Positions 1 to 8,255 of a stretch of 63,602 bases of DNA are shown piece by piece. Each line of letters starts with the position of its first letter. Within the stretch, counting starts at the first letter, position 1. The stretch lies in assembly GCA_021201665.1 (NCBI GenBank), contig JAJQEO010000074.1:1-63602 (forward strand), given 5' to 3'. The translations under genes and the position numbers were made by a program. The notes below the pieces were generated by a model, which worked only from the letters and a program-made list of their open reading frames with translations, had not been told where the DNA came from and did not search any database. This DNA is from Lachnospiraceae bacterium (GTDB lineage Bacteria; Bacillota; Clostridia; Lachnospirales; Lachnospiraceae).

Positions 1-93
1 GGATATCCCTCGCCGGGTGGCATCCCACGCTTCGCATGGGATATCCCTCGCCGGGTGGCATCCCACGCTTCGCATGGGATATCCCTCGCCGGG
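1..93. repeat. 38-bp tandem repeat, about 2.4 copies
   Basis: Two full 38-base copies (1-38 and 39-76) and a third partial copy to 93. Each unit contains a near-perfect inverted repeat, ATCCCACGC-TTC-GCATGGGAT. The array is cut by the window edge, so its real copy number is unknown. It lies beyond the terminator of the minus-strand cobO gene. Confidence 0.9.
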
Positions 94-105
94 CTCATTG
101 CAATT

Positions 106-138
106 GAAAAAGAAACGGGCTTCTCCCGTTTCTTTTTC
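106..138 (-). terminator. Intrinsic terminator after cobO
   Basis: GAAAAAGAAACGGG pairs with CCCGTTTCTTTTTC around a short loop. Read on the minus strand it follows the cobO stop by about 75 bases and ends in an A/T-rich arm, as expected for a Rho-independent terminator. The symmetric arms could work in both directions. Confidence 0.7.
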
Positions 139-214
139 AGGCTTCTCAGTTATTGCCTTTCAGTCATTGCTTCTCAGTCATTTTTTCTGCACAGGCACCA
201 TAAAATACCATTTG

Positions 215-718
215 TCATTTCACTGACGACAGATACGGTGTGGTCATTTCCGTCACTTCATCGACACAGGGCCATAATTCCCTACAAAGGCTGGTACCAG
301 TCAGATACAGCTCCATGCCTTCTCCAACCGAATCAATCAGTCCGCGCAGTTCTTCTGTCGGCACGATGCCCCGGTCCGTCAGACCCAGGATTTCGTCCAG
401 TATCAGAACATCACATTCTCCCGTCACCAGGACCTTTCGGGCGAAATTGAGGCCATTTTTAATATTCCTGCATTCATCCTCGCGCTCACGTTCCGAAAGG
501 CTCTCATAGTTTTCCGGAAACTTCTGAAAGCGGAACATTCTCAGCTCCGGCTCCAGCCTTTTGTAATATTCAGCGGTTCTGTCCGTGTACTTTTCCTTCA
601 GAAACTGAATCACGATCACGCTTTTCCCCATACTCGCTTCGCGGATTCCTTTTCCCAGCGCGGCCGAGGTCTTTCCCGCTCCGCTTCCACAATAGATATG
701 TACCTTGCGATCACTCAT
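215..718 (-). CDS. cobO: Cob(I)alamin adenosyltransferase, CobO/BtuR family
   Basis: Predicted to transfer the adenosyl group of ATP to the cobalt of reduced corrinoids, giving adenosylcobalamin or its precursor; cytoplasmic. The 167-residue protein is slightly short for the family (usually 170-200). It opens with a P-loop, GSGAGKTSAALGKG (residues 11-24), followed by the QFLK segment and the DVLILDEI strand near residue 104, all typical of CobO/BtuR. The family's usual GKGKT loop is here GAGKT. The ATG at 718 has an AGGAGG-type site just upstream and a good promoter about 130 bases further. No other cobalamin genes are nearby, so it may serve salvage rather than synthesis. Confidence 0.85.
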   Translation of the reverse strand: MSDRKVHIYCGSGAGKTSAALGKGIREASMGKSVIVIQFLKEKYTDRTAEYYKRLEPELRMFRFQKFPENYESLSEREREDECRNIKNGLNFARKVLVTGECDVLILDEILGLTDRGIVPTEELRGLIDSVGEGMELYLTGTSLCRELWPCVDEVTEMTTPYLSSVK

Positions 719-846
719 AAGTTTTCCTCCTGGTTCACGTCTGCGAAATTTCTGCTGTCGGAAGCAGAGCCGTCACCTGTCGCGGACTTCCTGTGTTCAT
801 TCTGCAAATGTCTCTCCAGAACTAAGCGTCTCCCGAAATTTATCTC

Positions 847-875
847 ATTCTACTACACCTTTCTCTGAAAAGCAA
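847..875 (-). promoter_or_regulatory. Sigma-70-type promoter for cobO
   Basis: On the minus strand, TTGCTT (-35, 870-875) and TAGAAT (-10, 847-852) are separated by 17 bases. It leaves a leader of about 125 nt before cobO. I could not find the conserved box of a cobalamin riboswitch in that leader. Confidence 0.6.
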
Positions 876-953
876 GCCGGGCAAAAACAGTAATGCTTCC
901 TGCGAAAACCTGGGCATAAAACGCATGACACTGGTGAAACTGCGGCGCAGTTA

Positions 954-1580
954 CTACTCCAGGTATTCCAGCTTGCTTACAGATACTTCATAAGCGACGC
1001 GGCGCATTGCAGTGTCCTCATCAATCTTTTTCACATACTCCCTGCTCTGTATGCGTCCCCACACCTGCACGTGATGCCCGACCTCGAACCCCGAAGCGAA
1101 GCGGGCATTTCTCCCCCAGCAGATGCATGGAATGTAATCAGACTTTCCATAGGGACGGTTTACCGCAAGAAGCATATCCGCAATCTCTCTGCCCAGCGGC
1201 GTTCTCCGGTAGACCGGCGTTTTGCAGATATAGCCGTCCAGAAAAATCTGATTACTTTTGATTTTATCACTGTCATCCTCCACAAAGCTGACCTCCCTGG
1301 CAAATACAGAAAGCACCAGCCTGTTTCTTTTCTCCTCGTGTCGGTTGTACGAGCGGAACTGTCCAAAAACCTGTATGTAGGATCCCTCGTATTCCTGTGT
1401 GACATCCATCAGCCGTTCGGAGATCATCACCGGGATGATATCAGTTGAATCGCTGAGCCTCCTCACGGATACATCCACCATGTAAAATCCCTCCCCGAAC
1501 ACCTCGTGGCTGAAAGAAAATCCGGAAATGATTTTCCCCATGATGGATACCTGATTGTTTTCAATGATCTTATCTGTCAT
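954..1580 (-). CDS. SSB-like protein with two OB-fold domains
   Basis: A 208-residue protein with two consecutive OB-fold segments, about residues 8-98 and 110-206. Each shows the SSB-type run of a central strand followed by a V-x-V/I-x-G-x-x-x-S/R pattern (SYIQVFGQFRSY and HHVQVWGRIQSREY). The second half, with RTPLGREIADMLLAVNRPYGKSD-like spacing, resembles the N-terminal OB fold of bacterial SSB. It is probably a single-stranded DNA-binding accessory protein. Unlike canonical SSB it has no acidic DDDIPF-type tail, so the usual partner-binding function is not expected. Start ATG at 1580 has GAAGGGAG 10 bases upstream. It stands alone between cobO and a hairpin array. Confidence 0.75.
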   Translation of the reverse strand: MTDKIIENNQVSIMGKIISGFSFSHEVFGEGFYMVDVSVRRLSDSTDIIPVMISERLMDVTQEYEGSYIQVFGQFRSYNRHEEKRNRLVLSVFAREVSFVEDDSDKIKSNQIFLDGYICKTPVYRRTPLGREIADMLLAVNRPYGKSDYIPCICWGRNARFASGFEVGHHVQVWGRIQSREYVKKIDEDTAMRRVAYEVSVSKLEYLE

Positions 1581-1639
1581 GTCAAAGCTTCTCCCTTCCT
1601 TCGTATAAAGTAAACACTGGGATTTCGTTTACCATAATT

Positions 1640-1821
1640 TAACTTACAAGAAGTTCGCCGCGCTTGCGGGAGCGAACTTCGTAAGTTAACGAGCAGCTGT
1701 TTTTGCTGCGAGTAATTTAACTTATCGGAAGGAGAGGACGCTTGCGTACTCTCACCCGATAAGTTAGCGACAGAATCGCCAGATTCTGGAGCATTATGAG
1801 AAGCGGTTTTCTTCTCATAAT
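1640..1821. repeat. Array of alternating long and short hairpins
   Basis: This 412-base gene-free gap (1581-1992) is filled by palindromes: TAACTTAC (1640-1647)/GTAAGTTA (1681-1688) enclosing a second stem; a small GAGCAGC/GCTGC hairpin; TAACTTATCGG (1718-1728)/CCGATAAGTTA (1756-1766); a CAGAATC/GATTCTG hairpin; and ATTATGAGAAG (1793-1803)/CTTCTCATAAT (1811-1821). The first unit and its flanks recur at 27706-27790. An open frame runs through it (1577-1825) but has no ribosome binding site and is not called as a gene. Confidence 0.85.
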
Positions 1822-1915
1822 TCATATTTATTCACAGGAGAAGGAAAATAGAACTTCATTTCTTTTGTAAATGAGATTTTTAATGGGAATTTTTAAATGA
1901 TTTTTTTGATCGCCC

Positions 1916-1943
1916 TTGTATTCTGGCAAATTTGTGATAAACT
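1916..1943 (+). promoter_or_regulatory. Candidate typA promoter
   Basis: TTGTAT (1916-1921) and TAAACT (1938-1943) with a 16-base spacer, about 50 bases before the typA start, in an AT-rich stretch. The match is moderate. Confidence 0.4.
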
Positions 1944-1992
1944 TGCAAAGGTGCGAAACGGAGAGAAACAATCTATCAGGAGAGAAAAAAAT

Positions 1993-3819
1993 ATGGTAAG
2001 AGAAGATGTCAGAAATATCGCGATTATCGCGCATGTAGACCACGGAAAGACCACGCTGGTGGACGAGCTGCTCAAGCAGAGCGGCGTGTTCCGGCAGAAC
2101 CAGGAGATCACGGAGCGCATTATGGACTCCAATGACCTCGAGCGCGAGCGAGGAATCACGATCCTTTCCAAAAATACGGCTGTCACCTATAAAAATACGA
2201 AGATTAATATCATAGACACCCCCGGTCACGCGGATTTCGGCGGAGAGGTGGAACGAGTGCTGAAAATGGTCAACGGTGTCATCCTTGTGGTCGACGCGTT
2301 TGAAGGGCCGATGCCGCAGACCAAGTTTGTCCTGCGCAACGCATTGGATCTGGATCTTCCGGTCATTGTCTGCATAAATAAAATCGACCGCCCGGAGGCC
2401 CGCCCGGAGGAGGTGGTGGACGAGGTGCTGGAGCTGTTTCTCGAGCTGGATGCATCCGATGAGCAGCTGGAATGCCCGTTTGTCTATGCTTCTGCAAAGG
2501 GAGGCTATGCCAGTCTGGATGCCAGAACTCCCGGCAGCAATATGCAGCCACTTTTTGAAACGATCGTAAATTACATCCCGGCCCCAGAGGGTGATGAAAA
2601 CGGGCCGACCCAGGTGCTGATCAGCACCATTGATTATAATGAGTATGTCGGCCGTATCGGCGTGGGAAAGGTGGACCGCGGGTCGATTTCCGTAAATCAG
2701 GATGTGGTAATTGTCAACCATCATGATCCTTCCAAGCAGCACAAGGTCAAAATCAGCAAGCTTTACGAATTTGACGCTTTAAATAAAGTAGAGATCCGCT
2801 CCGCGACGATCGGCTCGATTGTGGCGATTTCCGGCATTTCGGATCTGCACATCGGCGATACGATCTGTGCGCCGGATGCGCCGGATCCGATTCCATTCCA
2901 GAAAATCTCGGAGCCGACGATCTCCATGAATTTCATCGTCAACGACAGCCCGCTTGCCGGACAGGAAGGCAAATTTGTCACCTCCCGACATATCCGGGAC
3001 CGGCTCTACCGTGAGCTGAACACGGATGTCAGCCTTCGGGTTGAGGATACGCAGGACACGGATACCTTCAAGGTATCCGGACGCGGGGAGCTTCACCTGT
3101 CCATCCTGATCGAGACCATGCGCCGCGAGGGCTATGAGTTCGCGGTCAGCAAGGCGGAGGTTATTTACAAGACAGACGAGCGGGGCAAAAAGCTGGAGCC
3201 GATGGAGCTTTGCTACATTGATGTCCCGGAGGAATTTTCCGGCACGGTCATCCAGAAGCTCAGCCTCAGAAAAGGGGAATTGCAGGGCATGAGTGTCGGA
3301 CAGGGAGGTTATGCGCGGCTGGAGTTTTCCATCCCGTCCCGCGGTCTGATCGGCTATCGCGGGGAATTCCTGACAGATACAAAGGGAAACGGTATCATGA
3401 ATACTATTTTTGACGGTTACGGTCCGTACAAGGGAGACCTGACCTACCGCAACCTGGGGTCTCTGATCGCGTTCGAGAGCGGTGAGTCAGTCGCTTACGG
3501 CCTTTTCAACGCACAGGACCGCGGCACTCTTTTTATTGGACCGGGAGAAAAGGTTTATTCAGGCATGGTCATCGGACAAAGTGCGAAGCCAGAGGACATC
3601 GAGCTGAATGTCTGCAAGACCAAGCATCTGACGAATACGCGCGCCTCCGGCTCGGACGAGGCGCTGAAGCTGACACCGCCGAAGATCTTAAGTCTGGAGC
3701 AGGCGCTGGAATTTATTGATACGGACGAGCTGCTCGAGGTGACGCCTAAGAGTCTGCGGATCCGCAAGAAGATACTGGATCCGACGCTCAGGAAAAGGGC
3801 CGGCTTCCGTTCAAAATAA
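1993..3819 (+). CDS. typA: Translational GTPase TypA/BipA
   Basis: Ribosome-associated GTPase of the EF-G/LepA family, linked to 50S assembly and stress or cold growth. The 608-residue length is normal. Motifs seen: G1 AHVDHGKTT near the N-terminus, G2/G3 with RGITIL and DTPGHADFGGEVERVL, G4 NKIDRPEARP, then domain II, EF-G-like domains (GRGELHLSILIETMRREGYEFAVSKAEV in part) and the TypA-specific C-terminus (RGLIGYRGEFLTDT). The open frame extends upstream to 1897, but the ATG at 1993 is preceded by AGGAGAG at the right distance and begins with the family N-terminus MVREDVRNIAIIAHVDHG. It overlaps the convergent spoIIR gene by 9 bases at its 3' end. It is one of only two plus-strand genes in the window. 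Confidence 0.97.
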   Translation: MVREDVRNIAIIAHVDHGKTTLVDELLKQSGVFRQNQEITERIMDSNDLERERGITILSKNTAVTYKNTKINIIDTPGHADFGGEVERVLKMVNGVILVVDAFEGPMPQTKFVLRNALDLDLPVIVCINKIDRPEARPEEVVDEVLELFLELDASDEQLECPFVYASAKGGYASLDARTPGSNMQPLFETIVNYIPAPEGDENGPTQVLISTIDYNEYVGRIGVGKVDRGSISVNQDVVIVNHHDPSKQHKVKISKLYEFDALNKVEIRSATIGSIVAISGISDLHIGDTICAPDAPDPIPFQKISEPTISMNFIVNDSPLAGQEGKFVTSRHIRDRLYRELNTDVSLRVEDTQDTDTFKVSGRGELHLSILIETMRREGYEFAVSKAEVIYKTDERGKKLEPMELCYIDVPEEFSGTVIQKLSLRKGELQGMSVGQGGYARLEFSIPSRGLIGYRGEFLTDTKGNGIMNTIFDGYGPYKGDLTYRNLGSLIAFESGESVAYGLFNAQDRGTLFIGPGEKVYSGMVIGQSAKPEDIELNVCKTKHLTNTRASGSDEALKLTPPKILSLEQALEFIDTDELLEVTPKSLRIRKKILDPTLRKRAGFRSK

Positions 3820-4683
3820 GAAGTCTGCCCAGCGAAAGGTGATTTTCCATTGGGACGGATTCTGTAGGAGGGTCTGGTATTCTTCAGCGGTGAGGGTTTC
3901 CTGCAGCTGAGTCTGGCCGTCCTCTGTAAAGCTGGCGTGAAGGCAGTCTGAGAAGCAGAGTGCCGGGTAGAGGAGACACCACCAGTTCTGTCCTTTTGCC
4001 GTGCCGAGGCGTATGCGCAGGGTCTGGTACCAACCGGCCGGGAAGGTGTATTCGCCGTAGGTGCGGTCCGGGAAATAGCTCCAGGTGATCTCTGCGATTG
4101 CCTGATAGGACATCCCCTGCTCGTTCAGAATGGTATTTGCGACAGCTTCTATCTGCGGCAGGTTTTCTGACAGAAACTGCAGAATCGCTTCATGGTCTGT
4201 CAAAATTGCCTGTTCTGGAAGAGCAGTCATGTCCTGTTGCGAAACAGATGACAGCTTAGTTTGCAGTCCCTGAGTATTTGCTGCCTCAGGCTTATCATGC
4301 AGTTCATTCGACATCCACTCGAGCACGGCGTCCCGTACCTGGTATTTTACATTCTGGTCTTCTTCGCTGTCGCTGTTTGCGAGGATATGAAAGCGCAGAA
4401 CCTCTTCTGCGATTCCCTGCTGCAGGGACGCACGGTGGATGGCGATGGCCGACAGGTTGAGAAAAATGGCCAGCAGCAGGTAAAAAAGTATTTTTATGAT
4501 AAATCTATATTTATGATACAGGCTATGGTTGTGCCGGAAAATGGAAACGTACGAAATTGCAGGTCGATTTTTCGACTGAATTGCAGATCGGTTTTCTGGC
4601 TGAACTACAGATCGATTTTCTGGCTGGCCGGATCGGATGGTTTGTGGTATTGTCTCTGCCTTCTTTAATCGGAAGATAAACAA
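3811..4683 (-). CDS. spoIIR: Stage II sporulation protein R
   Basis: Forespore-secreted signal that triggers SpoIIGA-dependent processing of pro-sigma-E in the mother cell. The 290-residue protein has a transmembrane/signal segment at about residues 62-82 (IIKILFYLLLAIFLNLSAI), then the family hallmark LRFHILANSDSEEDQ with KYQVRDAVLEW, and the WSYFPDRTYGEYTFPAGWY region. Before the membrane segment is an unusual charged stretch containing three imperfect repeats of the type QPENRS. It is convergent with typA and overlaps its last 9 bases. Its presence shows the organism belongs to an endospore-forming lineage. Confidence 0.93.
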   Translation of the reverse strand: MFIFRLKKAETIPQTIRSGQPENRSVVQPENRSAIQSKNRPAISYVSIFRHNHSLYHKYRFIIKILFYLLLAIFLNLSAIAIHRASLQQGIAEEVLRFHILANSDSEEDQNVKYQVRDAVLEWMSNELHDKPEAANTQGLQTKLSSVSQQDMTALPEQAILTDHEAILQFLSENLPQIEAVANTILNEQGMSYQAIAEITWSYFPDRTYGEYTFPAGWYQTLRIRLGTAKGQNWWCLLYPALCFSDCLHASFTEDGQTQLQETLTAEEYQTLLQNPSQWKITFRWADFLF

Positions 4684-4724
4684 AATGGGCTTCCTCCCTT
4701 CCGTCAGGGAGTATTGCCCATTTT
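4682..4724. terminator. Strong bidirectional terminator hairpin
   Basis: AAAATGGGC (4682-4690) pairs with GCCCATTTT (4716-4724), and an inner stem CTCCCT/AGGGAG extends the helix. A T-run follows on the plus strand and a weaker one on the minus strand. It separates spoIIR from the pyr genes upstream of it. Confidence 0.75.
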
Positions 4725-5009
4725 TTATTCGTTATTCAGGTTTCTGGCAATTCTTTCCATTTTATTCCAGCATTCAACCATCAATCAGGCAAGCATAGAC
4801 TTTGCATTTGTCTTCATTGCGCGCTGCTTATTAACTTGATGGTCTGCTGAATTTGCCTGTCGACAGGCAAGTAAAGCAGATTATCTTGTACAATTCATTT
4901 TCATTTTGCTCAGGAGAATGTTTGTAAGCTCCTGAAATGATTCCCGGTAAAAAGAATTTATGGAACCGCAAGCAGTCTTTCATCGTATCCTTATCCTCGC
5001 AGTAAATTC
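4725..5009. other. Gene-free spacer with an 18-bp perfect palindrome
   Basis: With the terminator, this gap runs 326 bases (4684-5009) between spoIIR and pyrD. It contains a perfect palindrome, TTGCCTGTCGACAGGCAA (4853-4870). A 60-codon frame at 4831-5013 overlaps the pyrD stop but has no recognisable family or clear ribosome binding site and is not called. Confidence 0.6.
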
Positions 5010-5918
5010 TCACCGTACTGCTCCAATCAGACTACGGATATCTTCCACCTTCTGAGCGCGCATATAAGCCTCGATGCCTTCTATAATGTCAATTGTGGCA
5101 TGTGGATTGCGGAAGTTTGCAGTGCCGACAGCGACGGCGGTCGCTCCTGCCAGGATGAATTCCAGGGCGTCTTCGGCGCAGGTGATTCCTCCCATACCGA
5201 TGATCGGGATCCTGACGGTCTGTGCGCTCAGATAAACCATGCGTACCGCTACCGGATGAATGGCGGGACCGGAAACTCCCCCGGTCTGGTTGGCCAGGGC
5301 GAAAGTGCGCCGGTTGATATCAATCTTCATACCGGTCAGCGTGTTAATCATGGAGATCGCGTCCGCGCCGCCGGCTTCCGCCGCGCGGGCCAGCTCGGTA
5401 ATATCCGTTACATTGGGACTGAGCTTCATGATGACAGGCTGTCTGGCATGTTTTTTGATTTCACGGGTGATCGCTTCGACGGAATCCGGATTCTGACCGA
5501 AGGAGATTCCGCCGCATTTTACATTCGGGCAGGAAATATTAATTTCCAGCAGGTCGGCCGTGCTCTCATCAGAAAGACGTTCCACTACCTCCAGGTACTC
5601 TTCTGTCGTATGACCGCAGACATTGACAACCACTGCCGTATCGAACTGTTCCAGAAAGGGCAGATCCCTGGCGCAGAAGGTCTCAATGCCCGGGTTCTGC
5701 AGGCCGATCGCGTTCATCATCCCGCCGCGGATTTCCGCCACGCGCGGCGTGGGATTGCCCGGCCAGGGGACATTCGCCACGCCCTTCGTCACAACCGCTC
5801 CCAGACGGGACAGGTCAACGAATTCACCGTACTCCATTCCGGAGCCAAAAGTGCCTGACGCGGTCATCACCGGATTTTTTAATTCTATTCCTGCAATTGA
5901 TACCTTTGTATTGAGCAT
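5010..5918 (-). CDS. pyrD: Dihydroorotate dehydrogenase B, catalytic subunit
   Basis: FMN-containing subunit that oxidises dihydroorotate to orotate in pyrimidine synthesis, working with PyrK and NAD+. At 302 residues it is normal for the PyrD-B class. Visible signatures: N-terminal NPVMTASGTFGSG, VTKGV, the active-site loop NISCPNVKCGG with the catalytic Cys of class 1B, KLSPNVTDI, and the FMN-phosphate site GMGGI near GATAVAVGTA. PyrK is encoded immediately upstream on the same strand (gap about 200 bases). Class B identity is supported by this partner. Confidence 0.96.
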   Translation of the reverse strand: MLNTKVSIAGIELKNPVMTASGTFGSGMEYGEFVDLSRLGAVVTKGVANVPWPGNPTPRVAEIRGGMMNAIGLQNPGIETFCARDLPFLEQFDTAVVVNVCGHTTEEYLEVVERLSDESTADLLEINISCPNVKCGGISFGQNPDSVEAITREIKKHARQPVIMKLSPNVTDITELARAAEAGGADAISMINTLTGMKIDINRRTFALANQTGGVSGPAIHPVAVRMVYLSAQTVRIPIIGMGGITCAEDALEFILAGATAVAVGTANFRNPHATIDIIEGIEAYMRAQKVEDIRSLIGAVR

Positions 5919-5939
5919 TGTATATTCTCCATATATAGT

Positions 5940-5957
5940 AAACGACGTAAGTCGTTT
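5940..5957. repeat. 18-bp hairpin repeat, copy 1
   Basis: AAACGACGTAAGTCGTTT, a 7-bp stem with a 4-base loop, lies in the leader between pyrK and pyrD. The same 18-mer occurs in the opposite orientation at 14594-14611 before comFC, with further matching bases on either side. Confidence 0.85.
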
Positions 5958-6115
5958 TACTTTGCGCCTTAAAAAATGCTGAGTTTTTTTAAGCTCTGCG
6001 CTGCATGGCTGATGATAAGCTTATTCATTACGGAAAGCTTCTCTGCTCGCTTCTGATTATCCTGCATCTGGCAGTTCAGCACGCATTTGTCATCCGGCAG
6101 CTATCCTGGTATATG

Positions 6116-7105
6116 TCAGAGAATTACATCCTCCGCGGCAAAGACCGGACCTTCTTTACAGACACGCTTGTTTCTCACCTGTGAGTGGGTGTCCACTGCT
6201 GTTGACTCGCAGACGCAGCCCAGACAGGCTCCGATCCCGCAGGCCATGCGCTGCTCCAGCGAAAGCCAGCACTCAATTTCATTTTCCTGTGCGTAAGCTT
6301 TCAACGCCCGCAGCATCGGTGTCGGTCCGCAGGCATAGATCACATCCGCGTGAAGATTGTTTTCACGGATGCAATCCAGTACATTTCCATGCGTAATTCG
6401 CGAACATGGCGCGCCTGAGAAAGAGACTGCCTCAGTCTTTTTCGTCAGGGCAGCCTGCTGAGTCAAAGAATCACCCTGAACCGATGCGGTATCCCCTGCC
6501 AATGAACCACCCTGAGCCAATGCGGTATCCACCGCCAATGAGGCCTGGCGCATTAAATACGCATTTTTTGCTGATGAAGCATTCTGTGCTGAAGAGAGCC
6601 GACGCACTAAGGATACATCCTCCGCTGAAAGGTACAGTTCCCCGTTTTCCGCCAGTTCCTCCGTCAGGAAAAGTTCGTCGCGGTATCCTGCAACGATCAG
6701 CGCATGCCCCCGCAGCCTTTTGGAAAGCTCAACCATCGGAGGCAAGCCGATCCCTCCGCCGATCAGAAATGCAGTCTTCCCTTCCGGACAACGTTCCAGC
6801 GGAAATCCATTGCCGAGCGGTCCCAGGATATCAAGCGTATCGCCGGACTGATATCCGGCAAATTCCGCAGTGCCTTTCCCCACAACTCTGTATACCAGCC
6901 GCAGTGCGCCTCTCGCGGGTTCTGTTTCGCAGATACTGATCGGACGAGGCAGCAGACGGCCTGAATCGTTGCTGTACACTGAGACAAACTGTCCTGGAAT
7001 TGCCCTTTCCGCAATCGCCCCGGCCTCAAGCCACATGCTGTATATCTGAGAGGCTATCTTTTCTTGTGAAAAAATCTTAGCCCGAATCATCGCTTTCTCT
7101 GCCAT
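6116..7105 (-). CDS. pyrK: Dihydroorotate dehydrogenase B, electron-transfer subunit, with insertion
   Basis: Carries electrons from the PyrD flavin through FAD and a [2Fe-2S] cluster to NAD+. FAD-binding (LLPRPISIC) and NAD-binding (GGGIGLPPMVELSKRL) segments and the C-terminal cluster motif CGIGACLGCVCE with a distal Cys are all present. At 329 residues it is about 65 longer than normal. The extra length is a low-complexity block at about residues 169-229, between YLSAEDVS and HGNVLDCI, with repeats such as SLAVDTALAQGG/SLAGDTASVQGD. The reading frame is kept. The ATG at 7105 has GGGAGAG upstream; the in-frame ATG at 7138 has none. Confidence 0.92.
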   Translation of the reverse strand: MAEKAMIRAKIFSQEKIASQIYSMWLEAGAIAERAIPGQFVSVYSNDSGRLLPRPISICETEPARGALRLVYRVVGKGTAEFAGYQSGDTLDILGPLGNGFPLERCPEGKTAFLIGGGIGLPPMVELSKRLRGHALIVAGYRDELFLTEELAENGELYLSAEDVSLVRRLSSAQNASSAKNAYLMRQASLAVDTALAQGGSLAGDTASVQGDSLTQQAALTKKTEAVSFSGAPCSRITHGNVLDCIRENNLHADVIYACGPTPMLRALKAYAQENEIECWLSLEQRMACGIGACLGCVCESTAVDTHSQVRNKRVCKEGPVFAAEDVIL

Positions 7106-7126
7106 TGTACTCTCCCGTTTTTTATG

Positions 7127-7207
7127 CGAACTGACCATTATCTAAAACCAGTGAGCTTCCTGCTCCGTCATCGAATCGCAACTGGGCAGTACCTTCACAG
7201 TTACATC
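7127..7207. repeat. Dispersed repeat, pyrF-pyrK gap
   Basis: Contains CCATTATCTAAAACCAGTGAG and then CAACTGGGCAGTACCTTCACAGTTAC-type sequence, with an inverted pair AACTG/CAGTT. It resembles the longer tandem units at 18257-18493 upstream of mreB. The gap is otherwise empty. Confidence 0.6.
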
Positions 7208-7220
7208 GAATTTACTGCCT

Positions 7221-8255
7221 CTACAGGCGTAAATTCAGACGTTCTCTAATCACTGAATTAATGTCTTCAATCATATCCACAACAGCGGCGCGGCTTGCTT
7301 CTGCAAAATGATCCGCACCGAAGGACGCATACTTTTCCTGTTTGTACGCGGCGATAATTCCGCGTGAGGAATTGACGATCGCGCCAAGACCGTCTTCATT
7401 AAAATAAGGCGCCAGATCCTTAGCTTTGCCTCCCTGAGCGCCGTATCCGGGAACCAGGATAAAGGACTTCGGCATGATGCGGCGCAGAATTCTGCCCATC
7501 TCCGGGTAGGTTGCACCCACTACCGCTCCGACATAGCTGTAGTCGTCGCCCATACAGGAATCCGCCCATTCGGCGACCTTTTCACCAACCACTTCATACA
7601 GCGGTTTGCAGGAATCCTTTGTTCTGGAAAAATTGCTGTCCCCGACGGCTTCTGCCCCGGATGGAGCCGTGAGCAGACTGTCCTGATTGAGCGGCTCCTC
7701 TTGAGTGAGCAGCCTGTCCTGGAATTCTCCGCTGGAAGGATTGGATGTCTTTACCAGCACAAAAATTCCCTTTTTCTCCTCCCGGCAGACTTCGAGAAAC
7801 GGCTTGATACCATCCGTGCCAAGATAGGGATTCACCGTTGCGAAATCCTCGCCGAACGGAGTCAGCATCTGGCTTCCCACCTGTACATGTCCCAGATGTG
7901 CTGTTGCGTACGCGGCAGATGTGGAACCGATATCGCCGCGTTTTACATCGCCAATCACCACCAGATCCTTTGCGTGACAGTAGTCCACCGTCTTTTTAAA
8001 CACGACCAGTCCCGGGATCCCGAACTGCTCATACATGGCAATCTGGGGTTTCACAGCCGGAATCAGATCATATACTGCGTCGATGATTTTCTTATTATAC
8101 TGCCAGATTGCTTCAGCAGCTCCCTCCAGCGTCTCGCCATATTCCGCAAAGGCTGCCTTTGTAATTGATTCCGGAATGTAGCTGAGCATAGGATCAAGTC
8201 CTACCACAACCGGCGCGTTCGTCTTTTTAATGCCTGCAATCAGTTTCTGAATCAT
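7221..8255 (-). CDS. pyrF: Orotidine 5'-phosphate decarboxylase, with insertion
   Basis: Converts OMP to UMP, the last step of pyrimidine synthesis. The catalytic lysine motif DVKRGDIGST (around residue 105) and NPYLGTDGIKPFL identify the longer type 2 PyrF group. At 344 residues it is about 35-40 longer than usual. The excess is a low-complexity run at about residues 181-216, between SNPSSGEFQD and PLYEVVGEKV, containing repeats like RLLTQEEPLNQDSLLT. The first four bases of its start codon region overlap the stop of the upstream glycosyltransferase gene (ATGA), so translation is probably coupled. It is followed by pyrK and pyrD. Confidence 0.95.
   Translation of the reverse strand: MIQKLIAGIKKTNAPVVVGLDPMLSYIPESITKAAFAEYGETLEGAAEAIWQYNKKIIDAVYDLIPAVKPQIAMYEQFGIPGLVVFKKTVDYCHAKDLVVIGDVKRGDIGSTSAAYATAHLGHVQVGSQMLTPFGEDFATVNPYLGTDGIKPFLEVCREEKKGIFVLVKTSNPSSGEFQDRLLTQEEPLNQDSLLTAPSGAEAVGDSNFSRTKDSCKPLYEVVGEKVAEWADSCMGDDYSYVGAVVGATYPEMGRILRRIMPKSFILVPGYGAQGGKAKDLAPYFNEDGLGAIVNSSRGIIAAYKQEKYASFGADHFAEASRAAVVDMIEDINSVIRERLNLRL

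Noticed and set aside
719..846. Cobalamin riboswitch in the cobO leader
   Set aside because: The expected conserved boxes are not found; only a promoter and ribosome binding site are clear.
1577..1825. 82-codon frame upstream of the SSB-like gene
   Set aside because: It is made of the hairpin array, has no ribosome binding site, and matches no family; the SSB-like gene has its own site.
1828..2742. 304-codon frame antisense to typA
   Set aside because: Lies wholly on the opposite strand of a certain gene and shows no domain; shadow of typA codon use.
4831..5013. 60-codon frame after pyrD
   Set aside because: Overlaps the pyrD stop, contains the palindrome, has no family or clear ribosome binding site.
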